Assembly (NCBI GenBank): GCA_016793305.1
Contig: JAEUHU010000427.1
Location: forward strand, 1 to 25,281
Source: Planctomycetota bacterium
GTDB taxonomy: Bacteria; Planctomycetota; UBA1135; UBA2386
Length of the DNA: 25,281 bases
Direction: 5' to 3'
The translations under genes were made by a program, and so were the position numbers. This document shows, one piece after another, positions 8,368-15,963 of this stretch (within the stretch, counting starts at the first letter, position 1; every line of letters begins with the position of its first letter). The notes under the pieces are model-generated. The model saw only the letters and a program-made list of their open reading frames with translations, did no database searches and was not told the DNA's origin.

Positions 8368-9609
8368 ATGCGCCGCTTCCTCCGCGTCCTTCCGCTGCCG
8401 TTGCTGCTCGCTGTCGCCGCCGCCCAGGACGCTGCGGACGAGGCGCCCGGCCTGCCCGCCGGTCCGGCGATTGCCTTCGTGAACGCGTTCCCGGCGCAGG
8501 CCGGTTTCGACCGGCCGCTGTTCGTCGCGTTCGCCGCGAGCGATCCGGCCCACGCCTACGTGGTGACCCAGCCGGGCCAGGTGTTCGCGGTCGCGCGCGA
8601 CGGCAAGAGCGAGGCGCGGCATACGTTCTTCGACCTCGGCGACAAGGTGTTCACCGACAACTGGGAGGAAGGTCTGCTCGGCTTCGCGTTCGATCCGGCC
8701 TACGCCGACAACGGGTTCGTCTTCGCCTGCTGGTCCGAGAAGATCCCGAACAGGAAGCAGCCGATGGGCGACGGCCGGGAGCAGAGGAGCAACCGGCAGT
8801 CCGTGATCGCGCGCTACGCCACCCAGGTGGTCGAGGGCCGGCGCGTCGTCGACCTCGCCAGCGAACTGCGTGTGCTCGAGGTGTTCCAGCCGTTCGGCAA
8901 CCACAACGGCGGCACGATCGTGTTCGGTCCGGACGGCATGCTCTACGTGGCGCTCGGCGACGGCGGGGCGGCGAACGACCCGTTCGGCAACGGCCAGGCG
9001 CTGTCGATGCTGCTCGGCAAGGTGCTGCGCCTCGACGTGCGCAAGGCGACCAAGGAGACGCCGTACACGATCCCGGCCGACAACCCGTTCGTCGGCAAGG
9101 ACGGCGCGCGCGGCGAGATCTGGTGCTACGGCCTGCGCAATCCGTGGCGCATCGCCTTCGATCGCAAGACTGGCGAGCTGTGGTGTGGCGACGTCGGCCA
9201 GGACCGCATCGAGGAAGTCGACCAGCTGGTGAAGGGCGGCAACTACGGCTGGAACGCGTTCGAGGCCAGCGAGCTGTTCCGGGGTCGCAAGGACGGGCCG
9301 CTACCCGGAGTCGCGATCGCGCCGATCGCCGAGTACCCGCACCCGGAAGGCCTGTCGATCACCGGCGGCCATGTCTACCGCGGCACCGCGATCCCGGGGC
9401 TCGACGGCTGGTTCGTCTACGGCGACTTCATGACGATGAAGATGTGGGCCTGCAAGGAGGGCAAGGGCGCTGCGAGCGACCAAGTCGTGCAGCTCGAGCG
9501 CGCGCCACAGATGGTGGCGAGCTTCGCCGAGGAGCCTGACGGCGAACTGCTGCTGTGCGGTTTCGGCGGCCGGGACGGCGTCGTCTGGCGGATCGTGCCG
9601 AGGAAGTGA
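8368..9609 (+). CDS. Secreted PQQ-dependent sugar dehydrogenase-like protein (glucose/sorbosone dehydrogenase family)
   Basis: This is a 413-residue beta-propeller of the soluble glucose/sorbosone dehydrogenase family. Residues 1-20 are a signal peptide (MRRFLRVLPLPLLLAVAAAQ), so it acts outside the cytoplasmic membrane. Family motifs include EEGLLGFAFDP, the HNGG motif followed by FGPDGMLYVALGDGG, LGKVLRLDV, YGLRNPWRIAFD, WCGDVGQD.IEEVD, GGNYGWN and ITGGHVYRG, ending with a VYGDF motif. Members oxidise aldose sugars with pyrroloquinoline quinone and calcium; many bacterial homologues have no proven substrate. It converges on the glycosyltransferase gene with a 20-bp gap. No PQQ biosynthesis genes are in the window. 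Confidence 0.9.
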   Translation: MRRFLRVLPLPLLLAVAAAQDAADEAPGLPAGPAIAFVNAFPAQAGFDRPLFVAFAASDPAHAYVVTQPGQVFAVARDGKSEARHTFFDLGDKVFTDNWEEGLLGFAFDPAYADNGFVFACWSEKIPNRKQPMGDGREQRSNRQSVIARYATQVVEGRRVVDLASELRVLEVFQPFGNHNGGTIVFGPDGMLYVALGDGGAANDPFGNGQALSMLLGKVLRLDVRKATKETPYTIPADNPFVGKDGARGEIWCYGLRNPWRIAFDRKTGELWCGDVGQDRIEEVDQLVKGGNYGWNAFEASELFRGRKDGPLPGVAIAPIAEYPHPEGLSITGGHVYRGTAIPGLDGWFVYGDFMTMKMWACKEGKGAASDQVVQLERAPQMVASFAEEPDGELLLCGFGGRDGVVWRIVPRK

Positions 9610-9629
9610 CCACGCGGTCCTCCGGGGCG

Positions 9630-10910
9630 CTAGCCGGGCAGCCTGACTCCGAGCTCGGCGAGGATCGCGTCGAAGCGCTCGCACGTGCGTTCCCAGCGCC
9701 ATTGCGCGCGGATCCACGCCGCGGCAGCGAGGCCACGTTCGCGAGCCCGCACGGGTTCGGCGAACAGCTCGGCAACGCCGTCGACGGTCGCCTCGGCTCC
9801 GTCGGCGAGCGTCAGCGTGCCCGGCGGCACCTCGCCGAGTCCTTGGGCCGCTTGCAGTGACGAAACGACCGGCAGGCCCATGCTCATCGCCTCCAGCACC
9901 TTGTTCTGCACGCCGCGCGCGAGCCGCAGCGGGGCGATCGCCACCGCGGCGCGATCGAACCACGGCGGTGTCGTCGGCACGCGGCCGGTGACGGTGACGC
10001 CCGGCAGCTGTGCCAGCGCCTGCACCGCGGCCACCGGCTTGCTGCCGACGATCAGCAGCCGCGCGTCCGGGAAGCGCTGCCGCAGGGCCGGCCAGCACGT
10101 GTCGACGAACCAGCGCACGCCGTCGACGTTCGGCTCGTAGTCCATCACGCCGGTGAAGATCGCCGTGTGCGAATGCCGGTCGGCGTCGCCCTGGCTCACG
10201 AAGTGGCCGACGTCGACGCCGTTCGGCAGCACCGCCGCGTCCGCACTGGGGATGCGTTCGCGGAACAGTGTGCGCTCGACGTCGCTGACCACCAGCGAGC
10301 GGTCGAACGTGCGCGCGACCCGGTCCTCGAAGCGCAACAGCAGACGCGCTTCGCGGCCGTAGATCCACCGCGCCAACGGCCCGCCGACCGCGGCGTACTG
10401 GCGCCACTTGTCCGAGTCGAGCTCGGCGAAGTGCATGACCTTCGCCTTGGCCGGCGTCGTCAGCACGTACTGCGCCATCGACGACGAGTAGACGAACACC
10501 AGGTCCGGCTTCGGCTCGGCCCAGCGGCACACCGCGGCCTGCAGCTCCCGATGGCGGAAGAACGGCAGGGTCAGCGCTTCGCCGGTCAGCAGGCCGCGCA
10601 GGCTGGTCAGCTTGGCGAGCCGGCGCGACAGCCGCGGCGCGACCACTTCGCGGCAGCGGCTGGCGAGAAACGCCACACCTTCGGCGTCGCGGTCCTCTTC
10701 GGTGAAGCAGCCGAGGTGAACCTCCGCCCCGCGGTGGAGCAGGTGCTGGAGGAAATGCCAGGTGGTGATGCGGTCGCCGCGGTCCGGTGGCCACGGCAGC
10801 CGTTGGCACAGGAACACGACCTTCGGTGGGGTGGGGGCGGGCACGGCGATTTCGTCGTCAAGGTCGCGGCCGTTGGGCCCCGATACAAGCCATGGAGCAA
10901 ACCAGGCCAT
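9630..10910 (-). CDS. Glycosyltransferase resembling the exosortase/PEP-CTERM-associated family (TIGR03087-like)
   Basis: The protein (426 residues from ATG 10910) has the family opening KVVFLCQRLPWPPDRGDR and then HLGCFTEE, an early HFAELDSDKW segment, a central LPNGVDVGHF, IFTGVMDYEPNVDGVRWF and a GT4-like C-terminal domain with GVQNKVLEAMSMGLPVVSS. This closely resembles the sugar transferase family often found beside EpsH/exosortase systems and likely adds a sugar to an exopolysaccharide or lipid-linked glycan. The start is unsure: ATG 10910 overlaps the ATG of the divergent HDOD gene, while GTG 10844 would still keep the whole family core and leave 64 bp for promoters. Neither has a clear Shine-Dalgarno. 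The other glycan genes are just across the divergent start. Confidence 0.88.
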   Translation of the reverse strand: MAWFAPWLVSGPNGRDLDDEIAVPAPTPPKVVFLCQRLPWPPDRGDRITTWHFLQHLLHRGAEVHLGCFTEEDRDAEGVAFLASRCREVVAPRLSRRLAKLTSLRGLLTGEALTLPFFRHRELQAAVCRWAEPKPDLVFVYSSSMAQYVLTTPAKAKVMHFAELDSDKWRQYAAVGGPLARWIYGREARLLLRFEDRVARTFDRSLVVSDVERTLFRERIPSADAAVLPNGVDVGHFVSQGDADRHSHTAIFTGVMDYEPNVDGVRWFVDTCWPALRQRFPDARLLIVGSKPVAAVQALAQLPGVTVTGRVPTTPPWFDRAAVAIAPLRLARGVQNKVLEAMSMGLPVVSSLQAAQGLGEVPPGTLTLADGAEATVDGVAELFAEPVRARERGLAAAAWIRAQWRWERTCERFDAILAELGVRLPG

Positions 10911-11784
10911 GGCATCCCAGTCGTCCGGTCCATCGACCAACATCCTCGGGTTGGTCAACAGCACGATCGAGCTGCCGACCATGCCGGAAGTGCTGGTGAA
11001 GCTCAACGAGGTGATGGGGCGGGCCGACGCGTCGGCCGCGGACGTCGCCAAGGTGGTCGGCGCCGACCCGGCGGTCGCGACCAACGTGCTGCGCATCGTC
11101 AACTCGGCCTACTACGGCCTGCAGGTGCGCGTCTCGTCGGTGAGCCTCGCCATCTCGGTGATGGGCTTCAACATGACCAAGAAGGTCGCGTTGAAGGCTG
11201 CCGTGTTCTCGGCGTTCGGCAAGCGCCGCGAGAAGATCCAGCACTTCGACCCGCTGGTGTTCTGGAAGCACGCGGTGTTCACCGGCGTCGCCGCGCGCAC
11301 GCTGGCGGGCGCGTCGAGCGTGTTCGCGGACATGCATCCGGAGGACGCCTACATCGCCGGACTGCTGCACGACATCGGCAAGATCATCCTGATGGAGAAG
11401 GCGGCGCCGAAGTACCTGGCGATGCTGCGCAAGGCCGTGCAGCAGGGCCGGCCGGAGACCGACGTCGAGGCCGAGGACTTCGGCTTCACGCACGCGGACG
11501 TGGGCTCGGTGCTGGCGATCAAGTGGTCGCTGCCCGAGGATCTGGCGATCGCCATTCGCTACCATCACGCGCCCGCCCGAGACCCCTTCCATCGCTCCCT
11601 CTCCTCGCTCATCCACCTGGCCGACCAGCTCGCCTGGCGCGGCAACACGCCGTCGACCGTCGGTCCGTCGGTGGGGCCGCTCGACCACGAGGTCTACGGC
11701 CAGGTCGGGCTCGAGCCGAGCCGGGTCGAGGAACTGCTGCCGCAGATCCACGAGGACTTCGCGGCGTCCGAACTGCCCTGGTGA
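10909..11784 (+). CDS. HDOD-domain signalling protein
   Basis: The 291-residue protein is almost entirely one HDOD domain: ELPTMPEVLVKL near 21-32, DPAVATNVLRIVNSAYYG at 53-70, FWKHAV at 118-123 and GLLHDIGK at 151-158. HDOD proteins are relatives of HD phosphohydrolases that usually lack full metal sites and act in signalling, often with c-di-GMP or two-component systems. No receiver, GGDEF or EAL domain is fused. GGAG at 10894-10897 lies 11 nt before ATG 10909, a little far. The gene leads a run of five same-strand genes for glycan export and assembly, so it may control that pathway; this is inferred from position only. Confidence 0.9.
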   Translation: MASQSSGPSTNILGLVNSTIELPTMPEVLVKLNEVMGRADASAADVAKVVGADPAVATNVLRIVNSAYYGLQVRVSSVSLAISVMGFNMTKKVALKAAVFSAFGKRREKIQHFDPLVFWKHAVFTGVAARTLAGASSVFADMHPEDAYIAGLLHDIGKIILMEKAAPKYLAMLRKAVQQGRPETDVEAEDFGFTHADVGSVLAIKWSLPEDLAIAIRYHHAPARDPFHRSLSSLIHLADQLAWRGNTPSTVGPSVGPLDHEVYGQVGLEPSRVEELLPQIHEDFAASELPW

Positions 11785-11823
11785 TCGGCTGACCGGCGGC
11801 GGCCGCGCGGTGGTGAGACGACC

Positions 11824-13254
11824 ATGAACTTCCGGCGCTGGGTCGTCTTCACGTTCCTGATCCACCTGCTGGTGGTCGTGATCGACAAGGGCGGCGGGCT
11901 GGTCCTCTACCTGCTGACCGTCAACAGCCCGTCCAAGCACGGCGCCGCCGGCTACGCCGCCTCGCTGCCGTTCATCCTCGGCGCGATCGCCAACCTCGGG
12001 CTGGCCACGGCGTTGGTCTGGTTCGTCCGACGCGGTCGCTTCTCGGCCCAGACCTGCTTCGAGACCTCGATGGCCGTGGCGCTCGGCTGGGGCAGCCTCG
12101 TGGCGGTGGTCTCGGCGCTGGTGACGCTCTACCTGCTGCCGGTGCTCGACTCGAGCTGGGTGTTCGACCCGTGGCTGGTGCTGCCGGTGTGTGCGGTCGT
12201 GCCGCTGCTGCTGGTCAGCAGCTACGCCAACAGCACGCAGCTCGCGACCGAGCAGATCCGCGGCTACGGCTACGTGCACCTCGCGTCGTCGTTGACCTTC
12301 CTGCCGGCGTTCTTCGTGGTGTTCTTCGGACTGGGCCACGACGTCGAGACGGGCCATGTAGCCCTCGGCGTGTCGTGGGGCCGGCTCGTCTCGACGGCCC
12401 TGGTGGCGCTGTTCGCGCTCTACCTGGTGCGCTCCGTCGTGCGACTGCGCATCCGCGTCGACCGCCCGTTCCTCGGCGAGGCGCTGCGCTACGGCTGGAA
12501 GGCGAACCTCACCTCGACGCTGACCTACCTGAATCACCGCCTCGACCTCTACGTGCTCGGCGCGATCGTGCTCGCGGTCGGCAACGAGGCGGGGCTCACC
12601 GAAGGCGCCGCCAGGCAAGCCGCGCTCGACCAGGTCGCGTTCTATTCGATGGCGGTGACCTGGGCCGAACTGGTCTGGCACTTCCCGGAGGCGATGCGCG
12701 ACCTGTTCTTCAGCAGGGTCGCCGGCAGTTCGCACGAACAGGCGCGCCTCTTGACCCCCGTGCTGTCGCGCCTCGGTCTGCTGTTGTCGTTGTTCGGGGC
12801 GTTGGCCGTTGTGCTGCTGCTCGATCCGGCGATGGCGAGCATCACCTGGCTGGCGAAGGGCAGCAGCGAGAAGTGGTACAGCGAGTGGAGCCCGTTCGTA
12901 GGTTCCGCCTTGTGGCTGCTGGTGCCCGGTACCGCCGCCTACACGGTGTCGAAGATCCTGCAGGCCGACCTCGCCGCGCGCAACCGGCTGCAGACCTGCG
13001 TCAACGCGCAGGTCGTCGTGCTGGTGTCGATGCTGGGCTTCGACTTCCTGTGGATTCCGGCCCATGGCGCCAGCGGGGCGGCCGCGGCGTCGACCGCCGC
13101 CTACGTGCTCGGTACCGCCTACTCGCTGTTCGCCTACGGCCAGCAGACGGGCACGCCGGTGTGGCGCTGCCTGTTCGTGCAGGCCAGCGACTTCCGCTAC
13201 ATTCGCGAGATCCTCGGCGGCGTGCTCGGCAAGCTGCGGAGGGCTCGCTCATGA
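11824..13254 (+). CDS. Polysaccharide flippase-like membrane protein (MOP/Wzx superfamily)
   Basis: The 476-residue protein has about 12 hydrophobic spans from residue 7 to about 445 and few charged loops, the length and shape of a Wzx/MATE-type oligosaccharide flippase. No short diagnostic motif exists for this family, so the call rests on topology and on the glycosyltransferase genes joined to it. It should move a lipid-linked glycan across the inner membrane. It starts 39 bp after the HDOD gene, with GGTGAG seven nt before the ATG. Its stop overlaps the start of the GT2 gene by ATGA. No Wzy polymerase or Wzz length regulator is seen in the window. Confidence 0.8.
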   Translation: MNFRRWVVFTFLIHLLVVVIDKGGGLVLYLLTVNSPSKHGAAGYAASLPFILGAIANLGLATALVWFVRRGRFSAQTCFETSMAVALGWGSLVAVVSALVTLYLLPVLDSSWVFDPWLVLPVCAVVPLLLVSSYANSTQLATEQIRGYGYVHLASSLTFLPAFFVVFFGLGHDVETGHVALGVSWGRLVSTALVALFALYLVRSVVRLRIRVDRPFLGEALRYGWKANLTSTLTYLNHRLDLYVLGAIVLAVGNEAGLTEGAARQAALDQVAFYSMAVTWAELVWHFPEAMRDLFFSRVAGSSHEQARLLTPVLSRLGLLLSLFGALAVVLLLDPAMASITWLAKGSSEKWYSEWSPFVGSALWLLVPGTAAYTVSKILQADLAARNRLQTCVNAQVVVLVSMLGFDFLWIPAHGASGAAAASTAAYVLGTAYSLFAYGQQTGTPVWRCLFVQASDFRYIREILGGVLGKLRRARS

Positions 13255-14120
13255 CGCCGACCGCACCCGTGACCGTCGTGGTACCCGCGTACAACGCGGC
13301 GCCCTACCTCGCCGTGACCCTGCAGTCGCTGCAGCAGCAGACGCAGGTGCCCGAGCAGGTGGTGGTGGTCGACGACGGTTCGACCGACGACACCGCGGCG
13401 ATCGCCGAACGGTTCGGCGCCACGGTGGTCCGGCAGCAGCAGAAGGGGCCCGGGGCGGCGCGCAACCGCGGCCTCGAGGCCGCGACCAGCGAATACGTCG
13501 CGTTCCTCGACGCCGACGACTGGTACGTGCCGGACAAGCTCGAGCGCAGCATCGAGGTGCTGACCGAACTGCGCGCCGGTTGCGTCTGCACCGACGCCTG
13601 GGTGGTGCGCGGCGAGCGCATCGAGGCCCGCAAGAACGCCAACCGCTACGTGCCGGCGGTGCTCACCCTCGAGCACCTGCTGCGCGAGAACCCGGTGGTC
13701 TGCAGCACCGTGGTGGCGCGCCGCGACGCGGTGCTCGGCGCCGGCCGGTTCGACGAGCACCCGGACCTGGTCGCCACCGAGGACTTCGACCTGTGGCTGC
13801 GCATGAGCCAGCGCGAGCCGATCGCCTACCTGCCGCAGCCGATGACGTTCTATCGGGTGCACTCCGGCAGCCTGTCGGCCAACGGCCGCTTCCTGCGCGG
13901 CACCGACCACATCATGGAGCGCGTCGCGCGCGAGCATCCGGGCGAGGCGCACTTCGAGAACCTGATCCGTCGTCGCCGGGCCGCAGTGCGGCTCGACGTC
14001 GCGTGGGATCTGCTCGCCGCCGGCGAGCGGCAGAAGGCGCGGGCGATGATCAGCGAGGCCGACCGGCTGGTCCGCACCTGGAAGGGCTTCAAGATGCGGC
14101 TGCGGTCGTGGCTGCCGTGA
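13251..14120 (+). CDS. Family 2 glycosyltransferase
   Basis: The 289-residue GT-A enzyme has VVVPAYNAAPYL near 9-20, the nucleotide-binding DDGST at 41-45, GAARNRGLEAA at 68-78 and the metal-binding LDADD at 86-90. A further conserved part is TEDFDLWLRM near 180, holding the likely acceptor-side ED pair. No membrane span is present, so it is cytoplasmic or peripheral. The ATG overlaps the flippase stop as ATGA and is preceded by GGAGGG seven nt upstream. Its stop overlaps the BtpA-like start as GTGA. It likely adds one sugar to the glycan that the neighbouring flippase exports; donor and acceptor are unknown. Confidence 0.93.
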   Translation: MTPTAPVTVVVPAYNAAPYLAVTLQSLQQQTQVPEQVVVVDDGSTDDTAAIAERFGATVVRQQQKGPGAARNRGLEAATSEYVAFLDADDWYVPDKLERSIEVLTELRAGCVCTDAWVVRGERIEARKNANRYVPAVLTLEHLLRENPVVCSTVVARRDAVLGAGRFDEHPDLVATEDFDLWLRMSQREPIAYLPQPMTFYRVHSGSLSANGRFLRGTDHIMERVAREHPGEAHFENLIRRRRAAVRLDVAWDLLAAGERQKARAMISEADRLVRTWKGFKMRLRSWLP

Positions 14121-14911
14121 GTGGTCGCCAGCCGTTGCTCGGCGTCGTGCACCTGCGCGCCTGCCCGTCGTCGGCGCGGCACTCCGGCATGGGCGAACTG
14201 CTCGCCGCCGCAGTGCGCGATGCCGCGGCCTACGCCGAAGGCGGCTTCGACGGGCTCGTGGTCGAGAACTTCGGCGACGCACCGTTCCACAAGGGCACCG
14301 CCGCGGACCCGGTGCCGCCCGACGTGGTCGCCACGCTGGCGCTGGCCGCGGCCCGTGTGCAGGACGCGACCGGACTGCCGGTCGGTGTCAACTGCCTGCG
14401 CAACGACGGCCGCGCGGCCCTCGGCGTCGCGGCGGCCGTCTCTGCCCGCTGGGTGCGCGTCAACGTGCTGGCGCAGGCCTACGTGACCGACCAGGGCCTG
14501 ATCGAGGGCGAAGCCGCGGCGCTGGCTGCCTACCGCGCCCAGCTGGGCCTCGACACGTGCCTGTTGGCCGACTTCCTGGTGAAGCACGCGACCCCGCTGG
14601 CGCCGATCGACGTGGTCGCCGGGGCTCGCGACCTCGCCGAACGTTCGGGCGCCGACGGGCTCGTGCTGTCCGGCGCGCGCACCGGCGAGCCGGTCGATGT
14701 CGCACTTCTCGACACCGTGCGCGCGGCGGTGGGCCCGTTCCCGATCTGGCTCGGTTCCGGCCTCTCGGTCGAGAACGCCGAGCGGCTGTGGCCCCGCTGC
14801 GACGGTGCGATCGTCGGCACCGCCTGCAAGGTCGACGGCCTGGTCACCGCCGCGGTCGATCCGGAGCGCGTGCGCCGGCTCCGCGCCGCCTGCCCGCCCG
14901 CGCCGCGGTGA
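14117..14911 (+). CDS. BtpA/SgcQ-family TIM-barrel protein
   Basis: The 264-residue protein begins LLGVVHLRACPSSARH and continues with a family-typical GGFDGLVVENFGDAPF, VGVNCLRNDGRAAL, WVRVNVL, LLADFLVKHA and GADGLVLSGARTG, then LGSGLSVENAERLW and DGAIVGTACK, ending as a phosphate-binding-type TIM barrel. BtpA is known from Synechocystis, where it is needed for stable photosystem I; SgcQ of E. coli is a putative sugar-operon protein. The reaction is unknown. GTG 14117 overlaps the GT2 stop (GTGA) and begins just before the conserved LLGVVHL. Its place inside a glycosyltransferase operon argues for a sugar or sugar-phosphate substrate here rather than photosynthesis. Confidence 0.88.
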   Translation: MSGRQPLLGVVHLRACPSSARHSGMGELLAAAVRDAAAYAEGGFDGLVVENFGDAPFHKGTAADPVPPDVVATLALAAARVQDATGLPVGVNCLRNDGRAALGVAAAVSARWVRVNVLAQAYVTDQGLIEGEAAALAAYRAQLGLDTCLLADFLVKHATPLAPIDVVAGARDLAERSGADGLVLSGARTGEPVDVALLDTVRAAVGPFPIWLGSGLSVENAERLWPRCDGAIVGTACKVDGLVTAAVDPERVRRLRAACPPAPR

Positions 14912-14949
14912 AGCCCAGCGCCGCCGGCGGCCGAAAGAAGCCGGCGTGA
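14908..14949 (+). CDS. Possible 13-codon coupling mini-ORF
   Basis: GTG 14908 overlaps the BtpA-like stop (TGA 14909-14911), and after 13 sense codons a TGA (14947-14949) overlaps the GTG 14946 start of the next glycosyltransferase. The peptide would be MKPSAAGGRKKPA. It bridges a 34-bp gap exactly by two GTGA overlaps. It may be a relay that lets ribosomes reinitiate rather than a functional peptide, or it may be chance. Confidence 0.35.
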   Translation: MKPSAAGGRKKPA

Positions 14950-15959
14950 AGGTGCTGCTTCTGACCCCGTCGCCGACCCACCTGTTCCTCGGGGGGATCG
15001 CGACCGTGAGCCGCTATCGCGAAGGGCTGCAGACCCGCGGGCATCTGTGCGAGCTGTGGGGCGGCACGTCGGAGGGCGGCCTGAAGCAGTCGCTCGAAGG
15101 CACCATCGGCCGCTTCCGGCCGGACATCGTGCACGCGCACGACGCCCTGCGCACCGGGGTGCACCTGCTCGGGCTGCGCACCCCGTGGGTGGTGTCGTTG
15201 AGCGGCGAGGACCTGCACCACGACATGCTCGACGGCGAACGGGGTAGCCTCGTCTGCGAGGTCGTGCGTCGCGCGCATCGGGTGCTGGTGCCGTCCGCCG
15301 AGGCCGGGCTCGCCGTCGAGGAACGGGTGCCCGACGCGGTCGGCAAGATCGACGTGGTGCCGCGCGCCGCGGTGCGGCTGTCGACCACCGGCACCGACCT
15401 GCGCCGTTCGCTCGGCATCCCCAGGCAGCGCTTCCTCGTGCTGCTCGCCGGTGGGCTGCGGCCGATCAAGGGCCAGCATCGGGCGATCTCGGTGATCGGC
15501 ATCCTGCGCGCGGCCGGTGCCGAAGTCGAGATGATCGTCGCCGGGCCCGACCAGGATCCGACCTACGCCGACGAAGTGCGGCGCCTGTGCCAGCAGCAGC
15601 CCGGCGTGCGCGTGCTGCCGACGCTGGCGCACGATCGCATGGGGGCCGCCTACCTCGACGCCGACGTGGTGCTCAACACCTCGTTCAGCGAGGGTGCGGC
15701 GCCGACCTTGCTGGAAGCCGGCATCCTCGGTCGGCCGCTGGTCGCCGCCGACGTGCCCGGCAACCGCGAACTGATCCGCCACAAGGAGACCGGCCTGCTC
15801 TTCCAGTCGGAGGAGGAGATGGCCAAGCAGATCCTGGCGCTCTGTCGCAATCGTTCGGCCGCCGGCGCCCTCGGCGTGCGCGTGCGCGAGGACTTCGCGC
15901 GCCGCTTCTGCGCCGACGGCGAGATGCGCGCGCTGCTGTCCGCCTACGCCGCCGCCTGA
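14946..15959 (+). CDS. Family 4 (GT-B) glycosyltransferase
   Basis: The 337-residue GT-B enzyme starts VKVLLLTPSPTHLFLGGIATVSR, with the Gly-rich acceptor-side loop GGI typical of GT4. It continues with DIVHAHDALRTG, VLVPSAEAGLAVEE, LLAGGLRPIKGQHRAI and the donor-binding FSEGAAPTLLEAGILGRPLVAAD, in which the two glutamates form the EX7E motif. GTG 14946 fits the family N-terminus; the longer upstream frame is Arg-rich and belongs to the BtpA region. It is the last gene of the run that includes the flippase and GT2. The DUF2779-type gene ends on the other strand only 4 bp later, so any terminator must lie within one of the two coding regions. Confidence 0.9.
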   Translation: MKVLLLTPSPTHLFLGGIATVSRYREGLQTRGHLCELWGGTSEGGLKQSLEGTIGRFRPDIVHAHDALRTGVHLLGLRTPWVVSLSGEDLHHDMLDGERGSLVCEVVRRAHRVLVPSAEAGLAVEERVPDAVGKIDVVPRAAVRLSTTGTDLRRSLGIPRQRFLVLLAGGLRPIKGQHRAISVIGILRAAGAEVEMIVAGPDQDPTYADEVRRLCQQQPGVRVLPTLAHDRMGAAYLDADVVLNTSFSEGAAPTLLEAGILGRPLVAADVPGNRELIRHKETGLLFQSEEEMAKQILALCRNRSAAGALGVRVREDFARRFCADGEMRALLSAYAAA

Positions 15960-15963
15960 ACGG

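Noticed and set aside
10858..13065. 735-codon minus-strand frame opposite the HDOD and flippase genes
   Set aside because: His/Gln/Arg-rich shadow translation with no domain; the plus-strand genes have clear motifs and start signals.
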